Shown piece by piece: positions 21,373 through 33,478 of a DNA stretch of 59,524 nt; the first letter of the stretch is position 1, and every line of letters starts with the position of its first letter. Below the pieces are notes generated by a model. It was not told where the DNA came from and did no database searches. It saw only the letters and a list, made by a program, of their open reading frames with translations. This DNA is from Haplomitrium mnioides (taxonomy: Eukaryota > Marchantiophyta > Haplomitriopsida > Calobryales). The stretch spans positions 44,251 through 103,774 of the forward strand of contig JBNGIS010023355.1 of the NCBI GenBank assembly GCA_049999725.1, in the 5' to 3' direction. The translations under genes were made by a program, and so were the position numbers.

Positions 21373-22445
21373 TGTTGGAAATGTATCTTTGCTACTGTAA
21401 AATAGCCAGCTCTGATACATGATTAACATGTATCCTTGTTGCTGTAAATAGTGTTGAGAGCCATTGCTTGAGTGGGAGGATGGATCTTGGGAAGGATCCA
21501 AGTCCAGTCCTTCCTAAGGTTCAATTCTAGGAAGGGTCTTTATTGTAAATAGATTTATTGTTAACCTTAGCTAGCTAAAGATAGTTAGTTGTAGTTAAGG
21601 AGACTGCCACGTGTCAGCACTTGAGGGCTTCCTGGGAAGTTGACTATTTCTTGAAGATGCAGATATCAGCATGTGCCTGCATAGGCACACACATTTTGAT
21701 TAGGTACCGACAAGCATCTAGAGTGGGTGTTGATTACAGGCATCTGGAGTAGGTGCCTACAAGCATCTAGAGTGGGTGCTTACGGGCATCTAGACTTGGT
21801 GTGTGCAGTCTTGTCTTGTATACAATTGTTTAGTTTGTAGTTGTGGCTGACTCAAGTATATAAACAAACAGAGGACCCATTCGAGGCATCGTCAACATTC
21901 ATATTTCCCTTGTGCATTCTTCCTTGGTTCGATATCTATGAAGGTCGTGATGCTCCTCTGAATCGATATCTCTGAAGGTCGCGATGCTCCTCTGGTTCGA
22001 TATCTCTGAAGGTCGCAGCATCGCGACTTTCCTCTCTGCATTTTCTTGATATTGCATTAGGAGCACATGCAGGATAGTCGACGTCGAGTTCCTGAGGAGG
22101 TCGCACAAGCGTGAGGAGGCCACAAGATTGCGAGACGGCTGCGGGTCTGGTGGTGAAAAGGAGAATGTCGAAAAAGGGGAATCGAGTCCTTGTTTTTTAC
22201 TTCCCTACAGCATCGCGTTTTTGCGAAAACACGATATCAGCCAGCGACGCTCGTTTTTCGAAAGAGCGTCTGGCGATTTTCGTGACCCTCCCCGTTTTTT
22301 GATTTTCTGGAGCCTCCCGATACTGCTGCTTTGCGACCATCGATCTGACTTCATTCCAGTCTCCTTCAACATTGTTTTCTTGTTAAGTGCTCTCTTGATA
22401 GCTTCTCAACTCCTTTACGTGGATTTTAGAGTTTACTTTCCAACA
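21373..22445 (+). repeat. Copia-1 5' LTR
   Basis: 1073 bp. A block of four units of 23-26 bp (ACAAGCATCTAGAGTGGGTG) lies at about 21710-21804, a TATA box TATATAAA at 21857-21864, and three 34-bp units (GGTTCGATATCTCTGAAGGT...) at 21926-22027. A CpG-rich stretch follows at about 22060-22330. The frames on both strands inside it are not genes. Confidence 0.95.
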
Positions 22446-22459
22446 GGTTATGGGCCCAC
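22446..22459 (+). promoter_or_regulatory. Copia-1 primer-binding site, half-tRNA type
   Basis: GGTTATGGGCCCAC directly abuts the LTR. It is complementary to the anticodon arm (GTGGGCCCATAACC) of plant initiator tRNA-Met and not to the tRNA 3' end. Drosophila copia is known to use such an internal tRNA fragment. Confidence 0.8.
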
Positions 22460-22469
22460 GATGCGAGTT

Positions 22470-25400
22470 GAGTCTGGCTCTGGTAGCATGATGAAGAAAT
22501 TTCAAGGAGGCAGTTCATCTTGAGATAAGATGAAGCTGCTCTTGGTGATTCAAGATTTACAACCAGAGATTTGGAGAAGATTGCCTTTTCATCTTTTGTT
22601 AAAGCTGAAAGTTTTTTTTTTTTGTCAATCAAGACATGGGGGAAACTACTGAGGATCCCCAAACATAATGTGATTTGATCTCTCAAGAAATGTCTGGTTT
22701 TGACATTAGGAGAGAAAGATAGTGTTTGGTGAGAGCTGAGCAGAAAGCCTTGGCATCCAGTATGCTGAGCCTTGAAGATCATTTTCTAAGTTGGTGAGAA
22801 CTGCAGCAAGCTTGGAAATTACTATGAAGTAATTATTAAGGCAAGAGGACTGTGAAGGAGAATTTTTTTCTGAACCTACTTATTACACATGCAGAAAAAT
22901 TCAACCATCACTGTATATGTGATTAGGGTCAAGTCCATGCCTAAGAAGCTTCAGGCAGTTTCAACCATGAATTGATGACATGACGGTATGTGTCATGCTC
23001 AACACCTTTCCTGAAGGTTATGACACTTTGGTCATGACAATGGAGGCAAAGGGTAGATCTGACCTAGATCGGGAATTCATTATGAGATGCTTGCTCAGTG
23101 AGGAGCAGATGCGACACAACAAAAATTGATGATATTGCTTTGATTGCTAAAGGAGATAAGAAAGGAAAGATACCTGCGAAGATACTTGCCTACTATTATT
23201 GCAATAAGATTGGACCCTTGTCCAAATCCTGCAAGGTGGAACTGGCTGACAATAAGTTTGGAGGAGATGAGAGAAATCTTATGAAACCTCTAGTGCGTCA
23301 GTTGTTGAGGAATTATCTGAAGACCAAGATTTAATAAACCTGACTTGAAGAAGTGGATGATCAGGATGTTCTGATACCTGGTGCATCCAACCATGTCATC
23401 AGAGGAGATTCCAAAGTTGACAGAGTTGGGCAACAGCTCTGGAGTACATGCAATTGCAACAGGTTGTGCATCTCAGTATTAAAGGATCGGGAAGCAGAAG
23501 TGCCACCCACATCCTGGATCTAAGATCACAAGAGAACTTGTGTCAGTATATGCTTTTACCAAGACTAGCTTGGTGGTCAACCCTGACCTATATAGTTGTA
23601 CAGTCCTGGATAAGCTTAGAAAGGTGATATATTTGATGTTGGTATCAAGGGAGAGAAATTGTGTAGATTGAATTGCGTTCTAGAGGTTGAAGAAAGCCTG
23701 AGTATGGCTAGCCAAAGAGAAGGGGATAAATCTCTGGGACCACAGGCTTGGATACTTGGGGAAGCAAGGAGTCAGGTTGCTTACCAGCATGGTGAGCAAC
23801 ATGGTTTGGAAAATCTACCTCACTTGAGTTCTGTGAAAGATGTGTGAAGGGAAGTCATACAAAGTCTGCAGACAAGAAGGGCGCACCATTGGATGAAGGA
23901 TATCCAAGTTGGAATTAGTCCACAACAACATATGTGGATCTATGAAGACACCTTCAATGTCTGGCTACAAAGTTTTTTTTTGGGTATTATTCACAGATGA
24001 AAATCAAAGATTTCCTTTGTCTACTTCATGAACAACAAGGATGAGATGTTGCAATGTTGCAAACATGTCTTGGTTGGATAGAGAATGAAGTTAACAATAG
24101 AATCAAAGATTTTGGATTGATGGCAACAGTTTCAGAATTTTCTTGTGAAGAGTTGGCATCAGAGCATAGATAAATGCTCAGGATTCTCCACACCAAGATG
24201 GTGTGGCAGTATAGCTAAACAGTACAATTGTCAAGAGGTCTCGAAGCTTGTTACATATACTAGCCTGGAGGACAAGTTCTGTGGTAGCATGGCTGAACAG
24301 GAACTTTGTTGGGAAGGCTGAAAGCACTGCATATGCTGGCCTACAAAACAAGTTCTGGGCAGTGGGAGTGGCCACAGCTGAAGAATTTCAGCACCACAAT
24401 TGTAATTGAAGGGTTGACACCTTTGCAGGCTTGGAGGGTTCAACCTTCAGTGAAGCATCTCAGAGTTTTTTGGCTACAACATGTATATCTAGGTTCCTGT
24501 GACACTTCGCATGAAGTTGGAACCTAAGAGAGTAAAGTGTATTTTTCCTTGGGTACATGAAAGGAAGGAAGTCCTATGATTGTGACCCAGTTACAAGCAA
24601 GACAATCTGGTATAGGTATGCCGTTTTCAATGAGTGGGAGGTAGGGAACAGGTTGGATGCAAATCCAAGCCCTACCCTCCTTGCTATACTGAGGATTACC
24701 CTAGGTGATGGAGAGCTGGTCAGATTCTGGGCAAAATTTGTAGAGGGTGGACCAGCCATCCTGGAGGGAATCTGAAGACAATGGGAGAAGGCATTACAAT
24801 CTATGAGGAACTCACAGAATTTCTGAAGACCAGTTGTCAGGCTTGGAAGATAAGAAGGTAAGGCAAATGTTGTTCTTGAGCAAGAACAAACTAGCCTAAT
24901 GCAGGCCATGAAAGGGGATGATGTTAAATAGTGGGAGCAGGCTACAAAAGATAAGTACCAATCCTTGATACAGATTAGGACTTGGACTCCGAGAGATTTA
25001 GCAGAAGGCAGGAGAACCATTGAGTGCAAGAGGGTATTGGGAGCTCAAGCATGAAGCTATAGTCACCAAGTACAAGTCACACTTAGTATCCTAGGGATAT
25101 CTGCAGAAGGAAGGTATCGTTTTCAAGAACATTCACCCCAGCGGTGGTGAAGTCGACGTCAATCCGCTGCTAACTAGCCATTGCAGCAAATATGGACAGG
25201 GAAGTCCATCAGATGGATGTGAAGTCAGGTTTGTTGAATAAAGATCTCAAGGAAGACATCAGTATGGTGCAACATGCACGGTTTTGAGGCACCTAATATG
25301 GAGCACAAGGTATGTGTCTCCTAGGAAGTCTCTATAAGGACTAGAACGGTCCTCAAAAGCATGGTATGAGGAGATGGACCAGTACTTGCAAAGTGGTGGA

Positions 25401-26132
25401 TATTCATGATACACATCAGATCACAGCAAGACTGCTCAGAGGTAAATAAGTCTATCAGCATGATCACTGTGTACGTAGACGACCTGCTGTTTTTCATAGA
25501 CATTCTGGATTTGCTGTAGCATGAAGTATGGTCTGAGTACCCTTTTTGAAATAGTGGACCTTGGGAGGTACACTATATCTTGAGGATACAGGTGATTAGA
25601 GACGGGAATGCCAAGGCTCAATCAGCAAAAGAAGTTGCAAAGCCTGCACTTGATGCTGATTGCTAACTGTCAAAAGGTACTTGAGGGGTCAAGGGATCTG
25701 GACATCATCTGGTATGATGATAAATGTATCAAGTGTACTTGGAACAGTCATGAAGATTGGGGAGGAGATCCAATGCTGAACATGTGTTTACTATGGGAGA
25801 TGACTATCTCTTGAAGCAATAAAATGCAGACGACCACTACCCTTTCATCGACTGAAGCTGAGTACAAGGCATTGCCAAATACATGTGAGGAAGCTGTGTG
25901 GATTTGCAGGTTGCTTGATTGGATTCAAGCAAGAGACATTTTTTCTGTGGGACTACCTTGGATGCATGGAACTGGCATCAACCCAGTTCAACATCCAAAG
26001 ACAAACACATTGACTTCCAGTATCACTTCATACCTGCTTGGAAATGAAGTGGAACTAGAGTATTGTGTGACAGTGGAGATGGCAGCCGACGTTCTCACCA
26101 AAGCATTACCCAAGAATGATACTTCAAGCTGA
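22470..26132 (+). pseudogene. Copia-1 gag-pol, heavily decayed
   Basis: Recognisable pieces in order: gag with MLNTFPEGYDTLV-like sequence (about 22990); a zinc knuckle at about 23188-23230 that has lost its first Cys (Tyr) and its His (Pro); a protease region without a readable D-x-G; integrase fragments around 23915-24020 (LVHNNICGSMKTPS); RT block VHQMDVKSGLLNKDL (about 25206) and YVDD (about 25472-25483); and an open C-terminal frame 25824-26132 with LSSTEAEYKAL of RNase H and the ADVLTKALPK end motif. Frames change many times, so it cannot act autonomously. Confidence 0.85.
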
Positions 26133-26162
26133 TCAACAAGATGGGGCTCTACAACAACATGC

Positions 26163-26174
26163 GATAAGTGGGAG
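26163..26174 (+). promoter_or_regulatory. Copia-1 polypurine tract
   Basis: GATAAGTGGGAG directly before the 3' LTR, the usual copia plus-strand primer form. Confidence 0.8.
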
Positions 26175-27248
26175 TGTTGGAAATGTATCTTTGTTGCTGT
26201 AGAATAACCAGCTCTGATACATGATTAACATGTATCCTTGCTGTTGTAAATAGTGTTGAGAGCCATTGCTTGAGTGGGAGGATGGATCCTAGGAAGGATC
26301 CAAGTCCAGTCCTTCCCAAGGTTCAATTCTGGGAAGGGGGCTCTATTGTAAATAGATTTATTGTTAACCTTAGCTAGCTAAAGATAGTTAGTTGTAGTTA
26401 AGGAGACTGCCACATGTCAGCACCTGGAGGCTTCCTGGGAAGTTGACTATTTCTTGAAGATGCAGATATCAGCATGTGCCTGCATGGGCACACACATTTT
26501 GATTAGGTACCGACGAGCATCTGGAGTGGGTGCAGATTACAGGCATCTTGAGTAGGTGCCTACAAGCATCTAGAGTGGGTGCTTACGGGTATCTGGACTT
26601 GGTGTGTGCAGTCTTGTCTTGTATATAGTTGTTTAATTACCAGCTGTGGCTAACTCAAGTATATAAACAAACAGAGGACCCATTCGAGGCATCCTCAGCA
26701 TTCATATTTCCCTTGTGCATTCTTCCTTGGTTCGATATCTATGAAGGTCGCGATGCTCCTCTAGTTCGATATCTCTGAAGGTCGCGATGCTCCTCTGGTT
26801 CGATATCTCTGAAGGTCGCAACATCGCGACTTTCCTTTCTGCATTTTCTTGATATTGCGTTAGGAGCATAGGCAAGATAGTCGACGTCGAGTTCCTGAGG
26901 AGGTCGCACAAGCATGAGGAGGCCGCGAGATCGCGAGATGGCTGTGGGTCTGGTGGTGAAAAGGAGAATGTCGAAAAAGGGGAATCAAGTCTCTGTTTTC
27001 GACTTCCCTACAGCATCGCGTTTTTGCGAAAACACGATATCAACCAGCGACGCTCGTTTTTCGGAAGAGCGTCTTGCGATTTTCGTGACCCTCCTTGTTT
27101 TTTTATTTTCTAGAGCCTCCCGATACTGCTGCTTCGCGACCATCAATCTGACTTCATTCCAGTCTCCTTCGACATTGTTTTCTTGTTAAATACTCTCTCG
27201 ACAGCTTCTCAACTCCTTCACGTGGATTTTAGAGTTTACTTTCCAACA
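26175..27248 (+). repeat. Copia-1 3' LTR
   Basis: 1074 bp, matching the 5' LTR throughout, including the 34-bp triplicate and the CpG-rich stretch. Confidence 0.95.
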
Positions 27249-27421
27249 TAATATTCATATGTTTAACATTGACAAACATTTCTTTCGTCAAATTTTAGTG
27301 TATAATTTTGGAGATGATTTTATGGTTTTTGTAATGGAATCAAGAGAGCATGTTATCTTATCTGTAGTAAACTCTGGTGTTACGTGGGAGTGTTTTATTT
27401 ATGTTTTATAGTACGTAGAAA

Positions 27422-27622
27422 ATGGATTTGAACCAAGCTCCTCTAGACGAGTTCAACTTCAAGTGCCATATTTCTATTCGAGTAACATCCAAACAAACGC
27501 AGCAAGATTTCCTTGTTTGTAAGTTTTGAGAGAGGTTTTGTGAGTCAGTGCTAGCCTCAACTAAACCTTTTATTTTACCTATTCTACATAATTGGAATAT
27601 GTATATATTTGTTTTTGTATAA
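27422..27622 (+). pseudogene. A1 leader ORF-y
   Basis: ATG at 27422 (M-D-L-N-Q-A-P-L), 11 bases after ORF-x stops, ending TAA 27620-27622. One in-frame TGA (from GGA) interrupts it. It aligns with ORF-y of A3 (KCHISIRV, ERFC, STKPFILPIL conserved). Function unknown. Confidence 0.65.
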
Positions 27623-27654
27623 GTCGCTCGTAGCTAAGTTGTGACAGAAAAACC

Positions 27655-28425
27655 ATGGAAGCAAACTCTAGCAATCTAGAAGAAGGAGCTTGGATGATGA
27701 CTAAGTTGGAGGAGCTTCAAGTAGCTCTTATAGCAAGTCAATAGCAAACAAACATGCTGATGGGAGAAATGGTGAAAATGCAACTACAACAAGAGAATGG
27801 AGAAGGAAGTCAAGCAACATTGCTACAAAAGATGAACAAGTCGTGTAAAGTGGAGCCTTATAGAGGAAGCCACATGGTTGGTGTTGTAGAAGGGTAGGTT
27901 TATCAAATGGAGGTTTACATGTCATACTATCCGCATGCTTCGGATTTGGTGAAATAATTATTTGCAAGGTCATTTTTAACTGAGCATGCATCCATTTGGC
28001 TACAAAGATGGGAGCGGCAAAAAAATACACGAGGAGAACAACTATTGTGGAGCGCTCTAAAAGAAGGATTACTACAAAACTTCAAAGTTGTAGACTCTAT
28101 TCTAACTGCAAGAATCAAGCTTTGGGAGTTAGAGCAACAAAGAAGCGTTGCAAGGTATATTGAAGAGTTTTGGAGCCTACAAGTTCAAATTGAGGATATG
28201 AGTTCAGCCGAGGCTCTTGACAAGTTTCTACAAGGATTGAAAAGAAAGATTCGAGAGGAAGTCATGATGCGCAACCCAAATGATGTTAATGAAGCCATAT
28301 CGTTTGCACGGAGAATTGAAGGAACACTAGGGATTGTGCAAACAGGAGGGAATTATGGCCTCACACCTATGGAGTTGGGAAACATTAGAAGAAGAGACTT
28401 CAATCGCCCAAATCACCAACAATGA
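27655..28425 (+). pseudogene. A1 gag
   Basis: Starts M-E-A-N-S-S-N-L-E-E-G-A-W and carries a retrotrans-gag type core (FLTEHASIWLQRWERQKNTRGEQLLW, DKFLQGLKRKIREEV). Several in-frame stops fall in the first third. A CCHC knuckle follows in another frame near 28477-28520 (CYNCGRI, a stop, HIAPNC). The protein would form the capsid of the element. Confidence 0.85.
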
Positions 28426-28639
28426 GGGCCATACATTGCTACAGATAGGAGGATGGAAGAGAGGCAAGAAACTAGAACATGCTACAATTGTGGCCGAATA
28501 TGACACATTGCACCAAATTGCACAGCAATACGACGCAATCAAAAGCGAGTGTTTCAATGACCTCTTCACAATATTAACATTTAAGGAGACCAAGAATGTC
28601 AGGGAAACAATAGGCACCAGTAAAAAGACCTCGTGATTT

Positions 28640-31600
28640 TGCTAGGATAAAGAAGAAAGACGAGGGAAAATGTCAAATATGTCAGGTAGAAAAACAAAAA
28701 AAATGGAGGACTAATTGTAGTTGATGGGTGGATAGAAGGATTTGCAATAAAGGTTTTGGTGGATTCCGGAGTAGAAGAAAATTATTTATCACGAGCAATG
28801 GCACTAAAGTTGAAGTTACCCCTTAAGAAAGAAGAGCACGAGGTAGTTGAAATGGCAAACGGACAAAGTTAGCCAATTGGAAGATTGTCTCAAAGTATAT
28901 CTTTACATATGAGCAACTATCAAGAAGAGCTTGAATGGAAGATCACAACATTAGCAAGATATGATGCCATTTTGGGAATGAAGTGGTTGAGAAGATATAA
29001 CCCGCAAGTAGACTGGCAAAAGAAGAGCCTCATAACATCTCAATAGAAGATTTGGGGAGATCGTGTACGACCTTAGTCAAGGAAACTACCTTTGTATGTG
29101 ATTGGAGAAAAATCAATAAAAATACAAGATGTGGTATTTTTGAGACTCATACGTGAGGTTGAAGGTGGTAAGGAGGACTCCAAGCATAAAGTCCCACATG
29201 AACTTCAAGGGGTTTTGAAAGAATTTCATGATGTTTTACCCAATGATTTACCTCCAGATTTGTCGCCTAAGCGATCTATTGATCATAAGATTGAGGTTGT
29301 TCCCGGAAGTACTCCACCGTATAAAGCACCATATCGTTTGCCTCCTCATGAATTGGAAGAATGCAAAACTCAAATCACTAAACTATTGGAGAAAGGATTT
29401 ATTCAGCCAAGCATCTCTCTTTATGGTGCACCAGTGTTATTCGTGAAAAAGAAAGACAGGAGTATGAGGATGTGCATCGACTATTGGGCCCTCAACCAAC
29501 AAACAATGAAAACTAAATATCCATTACCAAGAATGGACGATTTATTTGATCAACTTCAAGGAACAAACTACTTTACCAAGTTGGATTTGAGAAGTGAATA
29601 CAACCAAATCCAAATTGTAGAGGGTGACATGCAGAAGACAGCATTTCGAAGTCGATATGGGCATTTTGAATATCTCGTTATTTCATTTGGATTAACTAAT
29701 GCTCCTGCAACTTTTATGGGTCTAATGAATGATCTTTTTTGGTTAAGTTTGTTATTGTTTTCTTGGATGATATTCTTATTTACAACAAAAATCTTCATGA
29801 GCATCAGCAACACCTTTGAACAGTATTGAAGGTACTTTGGGACCACAAACTATATGTTAAGATGTCAAAATGTGAAATTGGCAAACAAGAGGTTGATTAC
29901 TTGGATCATCGGGTGAGTGCAGTAGGAATTCAAGTCATGGATGAGAAAGTGGAGGCCATTTAAAAATGCAAAGCTCCTAGTGATCAAACACAACTACGAG
30001 GATTTTTGGAGCTAACTGGGTTTTATCGTTGATTTGTGAAAGGATTTGCACAAATATGAGAACCATTGACCAATTTGCTCAAGAAAAATCATACATGGAC
30101 GTGGGGAGCCGCAAAAGAATTGGCATTCCAAGCATTGAAGAAATCACTTTTTCATGCTCCTATTCTCAAATGGTATGACTCTAAACGACCAATAAAACTT
30201 TCAGTTTATGCATCGAAGAAAGCTATAGGCGGGGTTTTGCAACAAGAATGGGAGGATGGTTGGCATCCTATTGCGTTCTTCTCAAGAAACTTAAGTGACA
30301 CAAAACAAAATTATCATACCACGGACCGGGAGGAGCTATCAATCATGTTATCCACCAAGCATTGGAAGCATTATCTCGGAGACAAGGAGTTTATTGTGGA
30401 AACTGATCATAAACCTCTACTCTATCTCAAAACGCAAAAAGAACTTCCAAAAGGCAGATTCGATGGGCGGAGTGGCGACAATGCTTTCATATGAAGATGG
30501 TGTATGTGGAAGGAAAACGACAAATTGCAGATGCTTTGACTTGTATGCCTCAACTCAACATCTTGTCAGAAGTTGCCATACATCCTACATGGTGGTCAAA
30601 AATGTTGGTTGAAGTCAAGTAAGATGAAGAAATAATCCTGCACAACAAAAGAAGTTGGTGAAAATGGTACGAGGTTTGATTTTCTTCCAAAATAAGATAT
30701 GGGTCCCTAATAATATTACGCTTTGCTCTGAAGTTTTGCATGAAGCACATGATTCTACTATGGTGGACATGTTGGAATCAAGAAGACATTGGACAATCTT
30801 CAACGTGTTTATTACTGGCCTAAGATGCACCAAGATGTGGAGGCATAAATTCGGAGTTGTTTGGCTTGTCAATAGAACAAATCTACCAATCTTAAACGTG
30901 GAGGCTTATTACAACCACTTCCCATCCCCAATCAATGATGAGAACATGTGAGTATGGACATTGTATGCGAGTCACCACGTACTTCTACACGTTATGACAC
31001 TATTGTTGTTTTTGTGGACAAACTCAGTAAAATGATCTATATTCGTCCAATGACCAAGTCAGTGACAACCCTTGAGTTAGCTCGCATTTATTTGGAAGCA
31101 ATGTACTCTCATCATAGTCTTTCTAAAGTCATTATTTCTGATCGCGGGACTCAATTCACCAGCATATTTGGCGCACAATATTTGGTCTATTAAAAACCAA
31201 ATTGGCTATGTCTACTGCCTACCACCTTGAATCTGATGGTCAAACTGAATGGGCCAATCGTACAATTGAAGATATGTTACGAGCATTTACCTTGGAAGAA
31301 CAAACGGAATGGGATCGGCTACTACCTCTTGTAGAGTTTTCTTATAATAACTCTATCAATAGTTCTACAAGAGCCACACCTTTCTTCTTGATGTACAGTG
31401 AGCATCCAACCACGATCTCTAGTCTTCATTCGGCATCACCACCCACCTCCAAGAGTCCAGCAGTTGATGATTTTCTTCATCATCTACACCACGGCATTCG
31501 ACGGGTCAAGGAAAACCTTGCAGTGGCTTGTAATCGGCAAAAAAAATATGTAGATGCTCATCGTCAGGAGGTGACTTTTGTTGTAGGTCACCAAGTTTGG

Positions 31601-31756
31601 CTCTCCGCTTCCAATCTTCATTTGCTTCATTCTTGCAAGCTTAGCGTTTGCTTTATTGGCCTTTTTTCTATCTCTGCTTGTATTGGTGAAGTGGCATATC
31701 AGCTGGTTTTACCCTCTCATATGAAGATTCATCCAGTCTTTTATGTCTCTTTCTAG
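28640..31756 (+). pseudogene. A1 pol: protease, RT, RNase H, integrase
   Basis: Protease with V-L-V-D-S-G (about 28753-28770). RT open from 29092 ([34 protein letters not shown]), then a frameshift near 29735 just before the catalytic FLDDIL. RNase H at 30066-30494 (TTDREELSI, VETDHKPLLYL). Integrase in pieces: the zinc-binding part from 30655, SMDIV and SDRGTQF (30948-31193), and from 31202 SDGQTEWANRTIEDML with the catalytic Glu. Stops occur at 29962, 30034, 30058 and elsewhere. The catalytic residues themselves remain. Confidence 0.88.
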
Positions 31757-31845
31757 GTGCTTTTGTTCCTCGTTCTTCCTCTTTTACAAGTTCCCAAGAA
31801 CCCTCTCCACCACCTGAACTTATTGATGGTCATGAAGAGCTTGAG

Positions 31846-32034
31846 GTGGAACAACTCTTGAAGAAACGGATCCGGCGTCGTGGTCGTCGTGAGATTGTCG
31901 AATATTTGGTTCGTTGGAAAGGTTACCCACTTTATAAAGCTACTTGGGAGCCCTTGGAGAATTTGGCTAACGCATCCACGTTTGTTCAATATTTTGAGAT
32001 CTCTCTTACTTGCAACGAGGACGTTGCCTCTTAA
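31846..32034 (+). pseudogene. A1 chromodomain
   Basis: A 62-codon frame containing EYLVRWKGYPLYKATWEPLENL, a clear chromodomain at the integrase C-terminus. In chromoviruses this domain directs integration to marked chromatin. It is separated from the integrase frame by a stop or frameshift near 31754. Confidence 0.9.
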
Positions 32035-32046
32035 AAGGTGGAGCAT
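32032..32046 (+). promoter_or_regulatory. A1 polypurine tract
   Basis: TTAAAAGGTGGAGCA immediately before the 3' LTR. Confidence 0.75.
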
Positions 32047-32657
32047 TGTAACGGTCACTAACTTTAGTAAGCAACAACTAAAAAAATAGCGACAACTATA
32101 TCTAGAAAGCCATTACTAAGTTAGAGTATCAAAAAGCGACTGTCATTATAGAGAAAGTGGCACGTGGCAAGAGGAGAGAAAGTTAACAAATTAAAGTGAG
32201 TGCTATTATAGAGAAAGTGATATGTGGCAAGAGGAGAGGAAGTCAACGAATTAAAGTGAAAGAAAATACACTTTAGAAGAGGATAAGGACATGTGGCAAG
32301 TGGAGGATTAAAGCAAATAGAAGGTTCTAAGATAAAGACACATGGCAAAAGAAGAACTAAAGAGAAATGGAAGGTTCTAAAGATAAGGATACGTGGCAGA
32401 AGGAGAATAAAAGTAAAGGGTGGTCCAATCAATGAGAGAGGAAAAATGGTGGTCCAATTAGAGGAGGATAGAAAAGGAACAAATGGGGTTTCGCCACATA
32501 TGTAAGCAAAGTGTTTTTCACTTAGTATATAAAGAAGGGAGAGGGCCTTGTTGGGCATCTCTTACCTTGTGGGTTCTTGAAGTTCTTTATGCACTACTCT
32601 TGTATATGTTGTGCTTGTGCTAATTTTTGGTGTGCAATGTATGTGTGTAGTGTTACA
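32047..32657 (+). repeat. A1 3' LTR
   Basis: 611 bp, matching the 5' LTR. It has an intact CACGTGGC at 32161-32168 and several decayed copies downstream. Confidence 0.93.
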
Positions 32658-33420
32658 AATGGGAAGACGGTTCTTGATGCATTGAAGAATTTCTTGTTCG
32701 ATTGGAAGCAATATTTTGAGGCTGCAAATATAAGATAGCATGGTCGAAGAATTCTATTTGAAGCAAGTCAATTGGAGAGAGGGGCAAAAACTTGGTGGAG
32801 ATATCAAATTGAGCAGCTCAACATAGATGTGTTGCTCCAATTGCTTCTTGACAAGAGTTCAAAGAAGCGGTGAATTTAAGATGTAAGGTTCTGAATACTC
32901 CAAATATGGCAAGAGATCAATTAGCATAATCGAAGCAACTTGGTACGGTGAGGAGTTATATCATACAATTTCAGAATATCATTGTGCAAATTTCTAATAT
33001 ATGCAAGAGAGAAGCTTTAGCTTGCTTTTTTTGAAAATTGAAGCCTTGTACTAGAATGGAAGTGACAATGAGAGAGCCCTCTCAACTAGAAGAAGCAATG
33101 CGCAAAGCTGAATGATACGACTCACTGCTAGCAACTACTAAAGTTAGATCACGCTTAGAATAAGCTTTGTCAAATATTTGTGTGCCATCAAATAAGGTTG
33201 TACCAATGGAGATTGATGCGGTGCAAAGAGTGATACTTACGGATATAGAACCTGAGCATCTACACCAAAAGTGGAGGATGTTTTTATTGTCAAAAACTTG
33301 GTCATATGATTGCAAATTACCCACGTCGCCAAGGTCGACTAAGCGCTCTTGTTCAAGCAGTCATTATTGAAGAAAAAAATCATAGAAACAACGGACCTCA
33401 GTAAAAATAGTCAAATGGTT
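32658..33420 (+). pseudogene. B1 gag, continued after A1
   Basis: Resumes with N-G-K-T-V-L-D-A-L-K-N-F-L-F (directly after the duplicated AATGG), then the gag core and, near 33275-33325, a knuckle C-F-Y-C-x4-H whose last Cys reads Tyr. Many stops. Confidence 0.75.
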
Positions 33421-33478
33421 TACTAAAAGCTTAATTAGTTCCAATGGAATTAAAAGCTCAACAAGAATTCAAACCACC

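Larger units (their letters stand above)
21373..27248 (+). mobile_element. Copia-1, Ty1/copia retrotransposon
   Basis: LTRs 21373-22445 and 26175-27248 with TGTTGG...CCAACA ends. A perfect 5-bp duplication TAATA flanks it (21368-21372 and 27249-27253). The internal 3.7 kb is shorter than usual for copia and holds only decayed coding pieces. In the first 160 bases the two LTRs differ at about ten sites by eye, all transitions, which fits decay of methylated cytosines. Confidence 0.95.
21318..27411 (+). pseudogene. A1 leader ORF-x, split by Copia-1
   Basis: Starts ATG at 21318 (M-D-R-G-A-F-V-P-P-R-I-P), is cut at 21372 by Copia-1, and resumes at 27254 after the duplicated TAATA, ending at TAG 27409-27411. 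Removing the insertion gives a continuous frame of about 70 codons that matches ORF-x of A3. It lies between primer site and gag. I recognise no domain. Confidence 0.75.
20504..32657 (+). mobile_element. gypsy A1 (chromovirus), carrying Copia-1
   Basis: Ty3/gypsy element with LTRs 20504-21113 and 32047-32657, both starting TGTAAYGGTCACTAAC and ending TAGTGTTACA. A perfect 5-bp target duplication AATGG flanks it (20499-20503 and 32658-32662). Inside are a primer site, two small leader ORFs, gag, protease, RT, RNase H, integrase, chromodomain and a polypurine tract. Copia-1 interrupts the first leader ORF. The order protease-RT-RNase H-integrase with a C-terminal chromodomain places it among the chromoviruses. 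Confidence 0.95.

Noticed and set aside
21899-22523. Open frames on both strands in the CpG-rich part of the Copia-1 LTR (also 26702-27189)
   Set aside because: They lie in both LTR copies, cover tandem repeats and differ by stops between copies; they are LTR sequence, not genes.
24178-25029. Several frames on the minus strand within Copia-1
   Set aside because: Antisense to decayed copia pol, without domains.
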